NCBI GenBank assembly: GCA_037102815.1
Contig: BTPP01000006.1
Span: forward strand, 1,736,001-1,800,000
Source of the DNA: Neurospora intermedia
Taxonomy: Eukaryota; Ascomycota; Sordariomycetes; Sordariales; Sordariaceae
Direction: 5' to 3'
DNA: 64,000 nucleotides
Numbering within the stretch: the stretch's first letter is position 1; every line of letters begins with the position of its first letter. The translations under genes were made by a program, and so were the position numbers. Of this stretch, positions 10,844 through 23,653 are shown in pieces. The notes under the pieces are model-generated. The model was given only the letters and a program-made list of their open reading frames with translations. It was not told the DNA's origin and did no database searches.

Positions 10844-13829
10844 ATCACAACTTCAAGTTTGTGTTGGTGAATTGAGCCATGTCTTGTGCACACGGCCGGA
10901 TTACCACGACTGATCTAACAACTCAGGCATATCAGTCACAGACACTTTCAGAATTTACAATTCAAATGCACATGGGTCATATACAACAGCGCTTTTTTCT
11001 CTTGAGATTAGCCTTGTCACCGCCAGTGCTTTTAACCTTCCGCTTCTTGGTATTCAGGTATACATGAAAAAATGCTCCAACCCCAAACACGCTCATGGAT
11101 GTCTGACACATACACATTACTCGGGATTTACGGTTACACAGTTACCGCTCGAGTCTTGACTTTCAGAACTTGGTTGACAAATAAAAGCGAAGAAGCTTAC
11201 GGTGTACTGCGTGAAGCCCACGCCTCGGAGCGCCCGATACAGAGTGGTATTCGGGCGCATCCACTTCGCCTCTGCGTCGCATGGCATGGCTTACCTGGGC
11301 TTCTGCAGCTGCACGATTATTTTCTTGACCTTAATTCCGAAGCTATATGCCAGCAACTCTGGACAGAACGCATCAAACCTTTATTGTTCGCCTCGACAGG
11401 AGATAAGGACAGGGGGTGTGCACAAAGAGCGAAGGTAGGAACACATGTAGTTGCGTCGGTGATAACAGCAGCCGAGTCGCATACACTACATTACCCAAGA
11501 ACGTCGCGAGTACGGTACAGGAAGTGTCAACGGTCATCTAGCTGAACAATGTTTCAACTCGTCACCATCGCGCCCTCCATATCCTCCTCCGAATTCTTTT
11601 GACAGGGAGTTCACACTTGGAAATAGTAATGTCCAGAGCCAAGAAACATGGTCACAGTTCTACTCGGCGGCTAACTGCGATTACGTGCAGGGAAAGACGT
11701 GCTGAATTTCATTTCAAAGGGAATTGGACCAATGAACGTTGATATCTTACAAGTTGTATGCATCGGTGATCAATAAAGTTGATCGCTTATTCCTGCAATG
11801 TGGGTTGCGTGTGCTGAGAGATGTGCTGAGATGTGCGCAAGTGTGTCTTACCATCACTGCAACTAGGCGCTAACACTATAACAGGCAAACTTCCCGCACA
11901 GCTGTTAGTGACAGGGAAGATCAACACACCATCGTGAATCCAGAAAGTAACTGCGGTTTGTGCTACCGACACAGCTTGCATTAGGGGGATAAACTTACTC
12001 CCTTTCAAACATCCTTGTCAGTGATCCAAGCTTACCTACCTACTTTCTGACTGATACCTACCGTGGGCGACCACAGGCTGGAGAATCAAAAAAAAGGCGT
12101 ACACGCATTCTCACCATATCAGGGGTCTTTTCGGCGCCGGTCACAGTTCTCTCTTGTAATGTTCTCGGACTTGAGCAGTGGAGGGTACACAACACGCTGC
12201 CTAGTCGCAAATATGGGCAATTAACACCGATATACCCATCGCCTATTTTGAGGGTCAATCTAAGACGGGACTGTGGGATGGGGTGTTACGGGTGCGGCGC
12301 ATTTTTTTATATCTCCCTGTACCTCCACCAAACTCAGTATTCTCACTGCAACCTAACAATATGTCGTGCCGTTCACGCAGCAAGCAGTGAGTGCACAGTG
12401 CAGACTCTTCGAGTTGGAAGTGCTTCCGTTCACCCCCCTCCTTGAATGGTGATGAAAACTGATCCAGAAAGCTAGAGAGCAAACCAACATCCATCGAGAA
12501 ACTGACTAACATTCAAACGATAGGCATCCTTGGGTACGTCTTCAGAAAAACTGGTCATCACGCAACGACAAGCCTTAGGTGACTTGTCCTCCATGGGGAG
12601 CTCCAAGCTCCCACTTGGGATAGCTACAACCTACCCCGCCTACAAGCTAAGCTCCCCATGCTATGTATCCTTCTCGGCGGCTATCATCACGAAGTCAAGC
12701 TCGTCATGCGACATGTAAATGCGGGGTTTACGACCCTACAACGGCTATCCAAGGACTACTACTCTTGGATTCCTTTCATCCCACGGTACAGTCATTATAG
12801 CGAAGGACAAAACGAACCATAAGCCCTTATTTAGGTAACAAGTCACCTGGAGGTCTGCCCTTGAGAACCTCAAAGGATATTACAGCAGCAATGGATTGTA
12901 TACCCCCACACTTCGCATATCCCTCATCTGCTGTGCGAGTGTCTCTGCTACCTAGAATTGCCTTACTAAACCTACCTATAGGTACCCTGCGATGAAGGGA
13001 GGTAAAGGCAGGCGTCAATGGGGTTTACTCATCGACTATCGACGAATTGAGTTCTGTGGAGATTTCAGTCATCTTCTTCAAGTGGAAGGAAGCGGCAGTG
13101 CCTGGCTCAGTGCAGTGATCACATACTGTCCCACAAATGCCAGGCACACGCAACAGCGCCGTGAGCAAATGGTATCCCGGGACACGGAAGATGAGACAGC
13201 ACGGGGTAGAATAGAATAGGCCGGGAGAGGGTTCGGACCCTGCATTCACTGTACATATTACCGTTGGTGACAGCATACCTACCTCTAGGCATGATCCGGC
13301 ACGGCATGGAGACATGGATAACACCCGGTGTCCAACCTCCGCCTAGTTCACGCCGCACGCCTCGAGGCTGCTACCTGTGGACAACCTCCGTTCCGGTAGG
13401 TAGGTATGGAGACCGCCTCTACAACCGATTGGCATGTGAATTAGGTATCCTGAAGGATGTCAAGAAGATTGGCCTGGCACAAAGGAACCGAACTTGAAGA
13501 CGGAGAGACTCCAGTCAAGCCCAGTGAGCAATACAGTTTTTGGCGTGACTTGCTCCCCCAACCATTAGTCCCCCCAACTCCCCTTTCCTTCTACAACTTC
13601 CATTACACAACGCCCAGAGTCATATTAGCAGGCAAACGGGCAGGATACCTACAGGTGAGGTAGTGACAGTACCTCTACCTTATATATGTCTAAAACACGC
13701 TGTGCTTCTCTATATACCTACACGAGCATGGCTTCTCAAAGGGACTCGGTATCCAGGTCCGCGCACAAATCCTTAATTACCTCTTTGGGAAGCGTACGTG
13801 ACAGAGCATTAGTTACGAAAATACCTTTT
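10844..13829. other. Gene-poor stretch with short repeats
   Basis: No supported gene. Local A+T-rich spacer DNA carries several TACCTACC/GGTAGGTA words (about 12032, 12969, 13276, 13390, 13645-13680, 13713). A short inverted repeat CATGGGGAGCT/AGCTCCCCATG occupies 12592-12602 and 12650-12660. The widest frame (11072-11545, +) has no domain or codon bias. Confidence 0.5.
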
Positions 13830-16800
13830 TTCAAGCGCTAGAAGTCTCGCGCAAGCGCGTACTAACAATTTTAGTACCTTTGTATTGTTTCAGCCGCGGA
13901 TCCTCTCCAATTTCCGTACGGTCTATACTATTGTATCTGTATTGCGTTCATCCCGTTTCTCGCTCGCGTGTCGTTTATGCAATATCCTGCAATTTAAATT
14001 AAAGTTATTATATAAACCTACTCTAATTACGATTGTAAAAATGAGTAAGTTATTCGTAGTTATTGATTTATTCTTGCTCTAAATTAATATTTATATATAA
14101 TAGGTATATTTACTATTCTGTTAAACGAATAAAAGCTCGTTAAATTACTCTTTAATAATATAAATACTTCTATTATAAATATTGTTTACGATATATATTG
14201 GCCTCCTTTAATACCGGTACTTTAAATTAAGATTTAGTAATAGTAGGGGCTAAACTGCTTTACCTCTAAATTAATTAGTTCGCTATTAATACTTATACCG
14301 GGTTCGTTTCTTATTGTTAGTGAAGTAAAATTTATTAATAGGCCTTTTAGAAAGCGACGGTAATAATTAAAAAAACTAAAATAAGTAGAACCGTAGAGGT
14401 TTTCCTCGCTTCTACCCCCTTCTTTGTTAGTACCCTTTTCTTCGCCTCTACCCCCTTCTTTACTAGTACCCCCTTCTTTACTATTACCCCCTTCTTCCCT
14501 ACCTTTTAATAGAGGTATTAACCCTATGCTTGAATTATAAAATAATTATCGTAGGATACGAAACTAGGAATTTATTAGACTAGTTCGAATTATTCTAAGG
14601 ATATTTAATAGCGGTCTCTATGTATTAGAATAGATAATTACTATTTATAAATATTATTTTCGAGTAGACGAATTCTAAGTGAGTAAGGATGAATAGGAGT
14701 ACAATTAGCAGTAGGTTTTATACTTTTAAATTAAGAGGGATAGATTAAAAAGGTTAAAATTGGGTATTAGGCAAAACTGCTACCGCTATCGCTTATATTA
14801 AAGTAAGTTAAATAATAGTAGCGGAACCGGTCTTATATTGAAAGTTATTTGTATACTTAGTAGTTATTCTACAAATCTATAGTTAGAAGAAATTCTAGAA
14901 GGGATTTATTAAATTACTATTATTAACGACTATATTTATAATATACTAATATATAATTAAATTATAATACTAATAGTTATTTAAGAATATATTGTTTTCT
15001 TATTAGAAATTAGTTACTCTCCTACTATAATAGAGCGTATAGTATTCGGGCGGGAGAATACTCCTATTGAGAGACCGCGCTTAGAAAGTTGTAGTGGTCG
15101 ATAGCTTAATATATAAAAGATTATTAATTTAAAACGGCGGTTAGGTATAAAAATTAAAAAGTATTATTAATTTTCGAAGAAGGATAGCCTAGTAGATGAG
15201 TTATAGGAGTATTTAAACTACTTTAACGAATTATTAGTGTAAATAAACGATAAGAAATTGAAATAGAAAGGCTAATTAGTTGCAATAGAAGGAGATGACG
15301 TTAATTTGAAAAAGAAAAAGAAAAAGGAAGGATTAATTAGGTTAGTCTTTGCAAAGTAGTTTAATTTGGATATTTTACGAAAGCGAGGGAAGATTGTTAT
15401 TATAAATGTAATTTATAAGATAAATTATTACGGCTTCTATTTATTTATAGTTATAGTACGAGATAATTGCGGTTCTTAGTTTCCTATTATATTCTTCTAT
15501 ACTATTTATTAATATACCGATATTATTAAAGTATATTTAAGAACTTTAATTAATTAGTATAGTAATTTAAATAATTGGGCTCTAAAGTATATAGTAATAG
15601 ACGATTTAGTAGCTAAATAATTAATTATCTATAGTATTTTTACTAATAAGGGGAGAGCTATTACTATTCAATACTTATTATATAGGAAATACTCCTAAAG
15701 TTTATTGTATAGAAATATCTAAGATAACGAAGAATATTTAGAAGCTATAGGTATAGTACTGTACTACCGATTAACTAAGGAGAAATATCTCGTATTTATT
15801 AATATAATTATTATTCGAAGTATTTGTAAGTAAGTAATTTATATTAAGAAGAATTGGAAGCTAGAAACTAAGTATTGGGTTTATTAATTTAAATATAGTA
15901 TTCCTTTACTTCTTCAAATTAATATTACGAATATAGTTAAATCTTAGTATAGTCACCTTAAGACTAAAAACGCTACGAAATAGGAAATAGCAAGGTCTTA
16001 TAATTTAAAAGGTAATCTTATTACTATTATAAATAAATTAGAAGATTATTACTATCTAATTAATAAGCGGAAGATTCGTAGTAGATATTAGCGTGGACCT
16101 CTCGTATGTATATTTCTAAACTTTGGTTTTGAATAATTACCTATTCGTATATAAACTATAATCTTTAGAAAGCTTTACGAAATAAAAAAAAAATACATAC
16201 CCTTAAAGAAATTTAGGAAGGATATACAAAAGTACTTAGCTAGGAAGTAGTATATAAGAGAGATAATTAGCTGTAAATCCTCTACCTATTTAATACTATT
16301 TAGGATATTATACTAATATATTATAGTTATAATACTAATAAGGTTATTTTTCCTAAACTTCTTAATAATAAACCTTAAAACTATAATTACTTTGAATTAA
16401 ATTATTTATTATTGAGAAATATTAATAATAATTAGGTAAGAGTAAATAATCTTCTTATTAGTATACCTCTCTACAAATATAAATAGTTTGTAGCGTAGCA
16501 GCTCCTATATACTTATATTTAGTATTATTATTTTATATTCAATTTATTACTTCTAATATATTTTACTCAATTAGTTAATCTTTAGACAAAAAATAGCTTT
16601 AAGGTTTATAAAGAGATTAAAATACTATTTGAAAGTATATTTAATAGTATTATTAGTATACTATTAAAATAAAAGCTATAGATTCGAGAAATTAACGAAC
16701 GGTTGAATATAAATATTTACCGAATTAGAAATTTAGTAATAATTTACAGAGGTTCTATAGAAGAAACGGATTATTAGTTTCAAATTTTTATTAATAAGGT

Positions 16801-19215
16801 AAAAGAAAGTATCGACGTTATTTTTACTATCAATTTGGAAGATTTATAATAATAGTGGCTAGAAGCTTTAAGGGAGGATTTAAATTAGTATATTGTATAA
16901 GGTTTTGTAGTATATTATCTAATGTTTTGCTCGAATTAAAATGTTGAAGTTTTAGCTATTTTTTTAAAGCTACCCCCTTTAATATATTGTAAAAATATAT
17001 TTTATATACCATCCACTGAAAGTTAGAAGGCTATAAGTACTATATAACTATAACCCCGCAGCGGAGTAGTACTATATATATAGTATTATAAATTAATAAT
17101 ACCTTAACTTTTATAAAGTATTCTTAAATATAAATATATAGTAAAATAAAAAAGAAGGTTAGATAATTATTAATAAGTATATTTTATATTAATATATTAA
17201 TTTATAAACTATATATCCAGGTATGTACGATATTATAAATAGAAATATATATTTTTCTTAATTTTTATTATTATTATATTCGGTAGTAGTACTAAGCTAC
17301 CCCTCCGTTGAACCTCTTATATAAATAATAAAATAAAACATTCTAATATAAAATATTTTTAAATTCCTATATAGGATAATATTTAATATAATAAAGTAAA
17401 TAAATATATAAATAATATAATAAATTATTTAAACTTAAAGTTAGATTACTAATAAACGAATTATTAAATAGGCAATTACTCCTCTATTTTACTTTCTTTT
17501 ATTATATTACCCTCTCTTCCTCTCCCTCTTCCTCTATTATATAATATTACTACTTTTATACGTATCCCTCCTCCTCTCAACTACGCGTGTGATTTTTATT
17601 AATAATATTAATGTATTTAATAAGCTTATTCTCTTACGCTACGCTGCTCTTTCTTTCGTACGTATTTTTTTTTTTTTTTTTTATACGCAATCTGATTCTG
17701 AGCGCGAATTTAAACTAATATATTTATAATTATTTAGTATATAATAATAATAATAATAATAACCGACCGTTCTAACTATAACTCCTAATATTTATACTAG
17801 TAGCGGTTCCGCTTCCAATTAGGGCTTTACGCCTATTAATACCCAAATTGCCCCTACTACCCCCGCTATTAAAATTAGCGTTAATAATAATAATAAATGT
17901 AAGGTTAATATTATTACTATTAATTCCCCTACCCCTACTAAAAAAAATATAAGAATTATTCTTCTATAATTCCTTATTTATATTTCTATATTCTAATATT
18001 AATTAGAAGGTTACCGCTCCTATTACCCCTATTAAAAAATTTAACGTAGAGCGTAAGATTCTGTATATTCTTTATATTATTAGGGTTAAAAAAAACCTTA
18101 AGTAGAAATACTATAATTAAATTAGTAAAGGAGTTCTATATTTTAAATATTCTAGAAATAGCTATTATAAATATTGTATCCCGGTAAGAAACTTCAAAGA
18201 AACCTCAATCCAACCTCTAATAATTTACTAATTTTTTTTTTTTTTTTTTTTTTTAGGTTCCCGACGGTATTCTTAATAGAGTCTTTATTTAGTGGAATGA
18301 GAATGCTAATAAAAGAGGCAAGCGTTCTACTACTTTTATAAAAGAGTATAATAATATTGTAAGAATTATTACAGCTATTAAAAAAGAAATTACTATTATT
18401 CCTCCTTATATAAGTATAAGCCCCTTCGGTCTATCCCCGCACTCCTTTAACAATTATACTTCTACTAATTCTCTCTAGAATTAATTTATAATTAAAAAGG
18501 AAATTAAAACTAAAATTTAAGAGGAGAAGGAATTTACTTTGCGTATTCGCTAAATTAAGGTTTTGGAGAAAATTACTAGCTCTCTTAATACTTATTTACC
18601 TATCCTCGCTTAGTAAGTTGTAGGTACTAAGGATGTCTTTAATAATATTAACCGTAGCCTTGTAAGTTTCCAAATTTTTTAAATTCGCTAAGGAACTTCT
18701 ATTAATTTATTATAAAATAGTTTAATATTAATAATTATAGTATTTATAGTACTACCCTTCCTAAGGATAATAATAAGGAAGATAGTAGTATTTAAGAGGA
18801 GGGTAATAGTAAGGAGGGTAATAATAAGGGCGCTAGTAAAAAGTAGGATTTATTCTTAATTACGGAATTAGAGCGGTTTAGCTCTTCTTAGGTATTGGGT
18901 AATATTTATTAAGGGGTTTTTTATCTTTTTTTTATTTCAATATTATTATCTAATTTACATTGGAATAGTACTAATACCTCTACGAATATAATAAAAATAG
19001 TATTTAAAAAATAAGAAAAAAAAATGGTATTTAGCAATAACTATTTTATAAATAAAAATTTTTTATAATTATTCTAATCGTTAAATAACGTTCTTATTAT
19101 ATAAAATTAAATTTAAATATTGGATTTTGTAAAGCTTAATATAAAGTCTACTAATTTTTAATTTAAAAGTTCGATATCTAAAAGTAAAATTTATCCTACT
19201 ACCTAAATTATACTA
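13830..19215. repeat. AT-rich block, probable RIP-mutated transposon relics
   Basis: Base composition shifts abruptly to roughly three-quarters A+T by eye, with great excess of TpA and scarcity of CpA/TpG. No ATG-initiated frame of 60 codons exists between about 14082 and 19228 on either strand, and stops are dense in all frames. This is the signature of RIP on old repeats in Neurospora-type fungi. It probably contains more than one element, because composition and texture change near 17650 and 18230. The family cannot be read through the mutation load; treat it as a heavily broken fossil. Such blocks are typically DNA-methylated heterochromatin in Neurospora (known biology, not visible here). 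Confidence 0.8.
14410..14501 (+). repeat. Pyrimidine-rich tandem repeat
   Basis: About four degenerate copies of a roughly 22-nt unit built on CTACCCCCTTCTTTACTAGT, lying inside the AT-rich block. It retains C runs although the surroundings are depleted of C+G, as expected if CpA rather than CpC or CpT is the mutated context. Confidence 0.7.
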
Positions 19216-19449
19216 GTAAAGTCTTAGATGTTCCGTACTAGATTTGCTATTTGTACATCGATGCCGGTGTTGTCGTTGAAATGCCGGCCGATATACGGCT
19301 CCGGCGACCGCGGCTCAAGTGCTTACGTGCTGCTGCGGTTCCTACCTAAGCGCGTTGCGTACGGAACATGGAAGTTACTAGTGACATTGGTGTTGCATCC
19401 GTGCGGTGGCTCGAGGCAGGCGCAGCACTTGCCAAAATAGGTAATTGAG

Positions 19450-19665
19450 AGATTTTGCGCGGACCTGGATAACGACCCCCTTCTCAAAAGTCCGGGTAAG
19501 GAGTTAGCACTTTTCGCGGGCCGATCCACGTAAAACCACATTCGCGCTACCAGTCTGCTAACGCACGGACTGAAACCAGGGTTTTCGCGCGCAAAAGAAT
19601 TGTTAGCACTATCTGAATTTCGCGCTTTTTCTGTTAGTGCATTCCCATACACCCGTTTTTCGCGC
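19450..19665 (+). repeat. Clustered TTAGCAC / TTTCGCG words
   Basis: GTTAGCAC occurs at 19503 and 19602 with a variant GTTAGTGC at 19633. TTTCGCG-type words follow at about 19512, 19583, 19618 and 19657, with looser forms near 19454 and 19540. The alternating order suggests a degenerate repeat. It could be subterminal repeats of a DNA transposon or an E2F/MBF-type site cluster; neither is proven. Confidence 0.5.
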
Positions 19666-20185
19666 CTTCGTGTACTTTTCGTGTAAATGATCCTAAGGGG
19701 GGGTCCCGGGGGGCGCAGCCCCCTGGCATCAAAGTAAATAAGAAAGAAACGGCCAACTTAAAATCCAACCTAAAATCCAATTATATAGAGGTATTGGCGG
19801 GCTATAACCTAGGATCCAGCCTTTCACATAACAACCCAGAATCCAGCCTTGCACTTATACGGAAGGGCGCGGCGTGCCGCCCCGAACACTAGTGAAACAA
19901 GCGGGGGCTGAGTTGCCGATGATTGCCGGCCTCGCTGTAGGTTCATCGGATCGGCCACTGGTCTGTTTCGGGCGATCGAATGGTTTAACTTCAAGACAGG
20001 GGCGCGAAAAGGAAGGGGGGAGGGGAGAAGGGGAGGCATGAGATGGAAGGCACGACGGGGCAGTTAGGGATATACCTACCTACCTATTCTTACAGCCCTT
20101 TGTTCCTGCCTTGTGTCTCCCAAGTCTTGGACGCTTCAAAGTATCTGTGGTAGACTCGCATTGCAATCCGGAGGCGGAATTGGGT

Positions 20186-20187
<2 letters not shown>

Positions 20188-20229
<42 letters not shown>
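20188..20229 (-). repeat. Homopolymer tract T42 (poly-A on minus strand)
   Basis: A run of 42 T residues. On the minus strand the 60 nt before the poly-A contain TAGCTCAGGTA, close to a pol III A-box. A short retroposed pol III transcript is possible, but no B-box is seen, so simple slippage is equally likely. Confidence 0.85.
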
Positions 20230-20230
<1 letters not shown>

Positions 20231-21434
20231 AGGTTGGTCGTCCATCTTCTACACATCCAGGGACGAGTACCTGAGCTACCTGTAGAGGTGGTGTCTTATA
20301 GAACCCGAACTGCAGTTAGGGGTTCGGTATGAAGCATGCCGCATAGAGGTAACATTCCCGCATGTAGGCGGAACGTCCACAGGATACAAACAGGGTCCAG
20401 TCCATATTGTAAACCATACCTCATCTTGACCGTGCCCTCTCCCCGCATTTCCACCCATTAGCAGGTGTTCATAAGATACTTCTCAGATCTCGGTAACTAC
20501 CACTCTATAGGTGTCCGTTTACCGATTCGGTTTCGGGTTCCGATACGACCAGATCTTTTGACCTGTCTTTGCCTGAATGTGGCTTGGATGGCTGGGTTTG
20601 GGAATTTGTTTAGGTCCAGTCGGGTCAGGTCAGGTTCAAAGCGGCCAGGTTCAGTTCAAGCCATCATCATGCGTCTGGCCTACTTCTGGACCCCCAGCAT
20701 TTCCCAATACGGCGGCCGGCTTTCAGGTCTCAACTTGGGAGCCTTGAACGAGCTTATTTCAAAGGTGGTGGCATGTTCTGCCCTGCTTTTGAGACATGTA
20801 AGCATGTGAAATGGGGGTGGCTTTTGGATTGAACCTTGCAACTCCAGTGCCGCAAGGATCCGAGATGGATTAATATGGGGTCAGGGCTGTACTGATGAGT
20901 GACGTCGATGGGGGTGTCGTTAGACTAGAATGGAATGTACAACCCATTGATCGTCCGTTCGGGTCTGATTCTGATGCCTTGTAGGGACATGTCTTCTGGT
21001 TCCTAGGTGCACAAGGAGAGCACCGAATGTTGTGGAGAGAGTAATTGAAGTCGTCTGGAGAGGCATCACGCAGAGAAGGTCCAGTCTGGAATTGTCATTT
21101 CTGCCACGAGGTGATATGTGAATTTGCCACGGCCATGTGTCTTTCGGAGTCTTTCTCTGCAACGACGAACATTCGACCCAAACGACTTTTGAGCACTCAC
21201 AAGATGTGTGTGTGGCATCAGACGAAGTACAGTATTCACATCTAGGAATATCCTTGAACCGGGAGATCTCACCACGTCCATTTTATAGCGTCACGAAAGC
21301 ATGATAAACTAGCGCCTGACGAGATTTCTAGTGCCATTTGAAATCTAGGTAGGCGATGTCATGCACTGAAATGTGCCGTGATCGCATGGATTGGCGCATT
21401 GCATGGCGCCGCTGGGCGCGCGGTTGGCGCGGTA

Positions 21435-22316
21435 CCATAGAGAGAACACCGGGTTCCTGAACAGGGTAAAATCAGGCCTTTTTGAGCCAGCAGTCAAAAA
21501 TGACTCGAACAGGGTTCGAACAGGGTCATACCACCCTTTTTGAACGAAATTCTGAAAGGCTCATAAATTCTGTTCATTGCAGAGATATGACAGTAGACAT
21601 CACCCTTTTTTGGTGTAAAAGAGCGTTAACCTCGGATATTTCTATAGTACCAAAATGAGTGATGTACTAAATTAGAATCTTTTTGCTCCGACAGCCTTTT
21701 TTGCTCCAACAGCCTTTTTTGCTTATAGTCTTTTTTCTTCTTTCTTTCGTTTTTCTTTAACCTCTATACCTTCTATCAATTATATAAAACTTCATTTCTC
21801 CTACCCTCGCGTACACGAAGGTTAGGTAGTATAGTTAGTAATATAAGTATAAGGTTCCGTTATTGTAAGGTTCTAAAAGGTTGTTGTTCGATTCCTTGCT
21901 GTGACATTTGTAGAAAAAACCACCAAGATACACCACCAAGAAGATGCACTACCAAGAAGATGCACCACCAAGATGATGCACCACCAAGAAGAAGAAGATG
22001 CATTACCAAGAAGAGATGAACCATTGTATCAAATGATGCAATGGCGTCTTTTTTTTTCGTTTCTTCCGATTATTACCCGATAGTCGCTGCTTCCTCCCGA
22101 TTTCCTATAAATTTGAAAGTCTCATCAGACTGTTGAAACGGTCATTGAAAAAGGGCCTTTCGTATTGTTAGCTCTAAGCTCTATTCAGCGTTGAACAGCC
22201 TTTTTGCCCAAAAAAATCTTCTGCAACCGTGCGAAAAAAAATAGTTCTGTTTCGTCAAATCAGGCTGTTTTGACCCTGTTTTGACCCTGTTCAGGAACCC
22301 GGCCTTCTCTCTATGG
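21435..22316. mobile_element. TA-flanked terminal-inverted-repeat element, nonautonomous (mariner/MITE-like)
   Basis: The ends are inverted repeats. The first 33 nt from 21435 (starting CCATAGAGAGAA, then GGGTTCCTGAACAGGGT) match the reverse complement of the last 33 nt ending at 22316 with only two mismatches, both at positions 13-14. A TA dinucleotide lies on each side (21433-21434 and 22317-22318), the duplication expected of Tc1/mariner-type insertion, here inside GGTACC-like context. The right end carries two tandem TTTTGACCCTG units. The 882-bp interior has no transposase frame, so the element would need a transposase supplied in trans. It contains a GAAGATGCACCACCAA-type minisatellite and AT-rich stretches. 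Confidence 0.75.
21915..22022 (+). repeat. Minisatellite, about 15-nt unit
   Basis: Imperfect tandem copies of a CACCAAGAAGATGCA-type unit (about six), some with extra GAA triplets, inside the TA-flanked element. One frame through it is open for 60 codons from a GTG, but the encoded low-complexity peptide is probably incidental. Confidence 0.7.
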
Positions 22317-23581
22317 TACCTTGGGAGTTGGGATGGGAGCCGTGGGAGTCGAGACGAACTCCCTGGAGGTTTGTCCAAACGGAGACGGCCCTGCGCTGTG
22401 GGAGGGGCTAACATCGGACTAGAGGCTGATATACCCCTCATCGATGCTACGGAGGGGTAGGTGAGACAGACATCTGTTAGTGTCATCGATATGCCCCTCT
22501 GTGGTTGTTCTCGGTGCAGGTGCCCTATCTTTGGGCCCAGTTAGCGCCAAAATCAAGATCTGATTTAGCACTGCCCCAATTGGGCCCGCTTTGATTTTTG
22601 GAGCCGAACTTCCCATCGACATCCAGATCTGGACTCCAGTCCGCAGTCCGGCGGTTTCCAAGTTCGAAGATTGATGAGGATGACGATAGAGCCGAATCAT
22701 ACATTTTCAAATAATGCAACGATGTTACCGTTGGGCGTTCCCGGGTTGGCAGCTGGTTTGTGCCATGAGGGGAACCCTGACAAAAGTCCAGATGTGATAG
22801 ATAACACCACGTGAGATCACATCTGCCCAAAAGCGATTCGTGATCTTCCTCAGCGGCGCAAAACCCGCAAATGCACATCACCAAAATCGGTTACAACCAC
22901 AACCAGGGGTGGGGGGGCGTGTGCAGTTGTTTTCGGGATTTTCTTAGGAGATAGTGGAATACACTGTATGGAACCCTCAGCTTTCATAACTGTCATGAGG
23001 CTTCTCTCTTTGTATCAACCTCGGAGGGGCATTGGGCTGGAGGTCACTCGGGTCAGGCGTGAGATTGGGTTGGAAAAGCTATGTCATTGTGCTTCGCCAT
23101 CATTGCCCGGGTTTTGGAGCAAATGCCGGATACCTTGAGAAGAGCGAGGTGCTCGTGAGATGATACCTACGTTTGAATAATGAGGAAGAAAAAGTGATTG
23201 ATCATATGGAGTCAGGTTGTGTTCGGTGATACCGAAAGATCGGGACAGCATTACGAAGTGTTGTTCGTGCGTAGCGAATTGTCAGTGGTGACGAGAGTAA
23301 GTCAGATGCTTTGCGACCAGAGCCCTGAGCGATGAAACTGAGTTGAAAACAAAACGCGGGAGAAAATAAAGTAATCGATGGCTTGGGAACACGACATCAG
23401 CAAAAACATTGGATTTTTAGCAGACTGTTTCAGGGCAGCATCATGCACGAAGGCGAAGGGAGAAAAAGAAAGATGGAAAAAGGGGTGGAGAGGAAGTAAA
23501 CAAAGATCAACGTTAGAGGGAGGTACATAAGGCGATAAGAAGAAGAGAATAGTGACAAAAAGCAAAAATAGAAAAGCTTAT
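22317..23581. other. Non-coding spacer
   Basis: No supported gene, only short overlapping frames on both strands. A CT-rich/GA-rich run at 23450-23530 lies just downstream of the tRNA gene (in its transcription direction). Confidence 0.5.
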
Positions 23582-23653
23582 TAGCTGCAACTCGTTTCGA
23601 TCGAGTGACCTCCGGGTTATGAGCCCGGCGCGCTTCCGCTGCGCCATGCAGCT
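23582..23653 (-). tRNA. Initiator tRNA-Met (CAT)
   Basis: Folds fully on the minus strand. The 7-bp acceptor runs AGCTGCA with TGCAGCT, and A73 is the discriminator. The D arm is followed by an anticodon stem CCGGG/CCCGG with loop CTCATAA (anticodon CAT). The T stem ACTCG/CGAGT encloses loop ATCGAAA. A1-U72, the GGG/CCC pairs beside the anticodon loop, and A54 with A60 in the T loop are hallmarks of eukaryotic initiator rather than elongator tRNA-Met. There is no intron. Oligo-T runs (23566-23576 read on the minus strand) lie just after the 3' end and would stop RNA polymerase III. The gene stands alone in a spacer, as usual for fungal tRNA genes. Confidence 0.93.

Larger units (their letters stand above)
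19216..21434. other. Transition region right of the AT-rich block
   Basis: Normal G+C returns abruptly at about 19228. No gene is supported. Contents: a 10-bp inverted word TGTTCCGTAC/GTACGGAACA (about 19229 and 19356); repeated TTAGCAC and TTTCGCG words (19450-19665); a strong hairpin GGGGGC-gca-GCCCCC (19709-19723); a T42 tract (20188-20229); and a TACCTACCTACC run near 20082. A 114-codon frame at 20465-20809 shows no domain. Confidence 0.5.

Noticed and set aside
12592-12660. 11-bp inverted repeat CATGGGGAGCT/AGCTCCCCATG
   Set aside because: Short and isolated; could occur by chance in this much spacer and has no terminator or element context.
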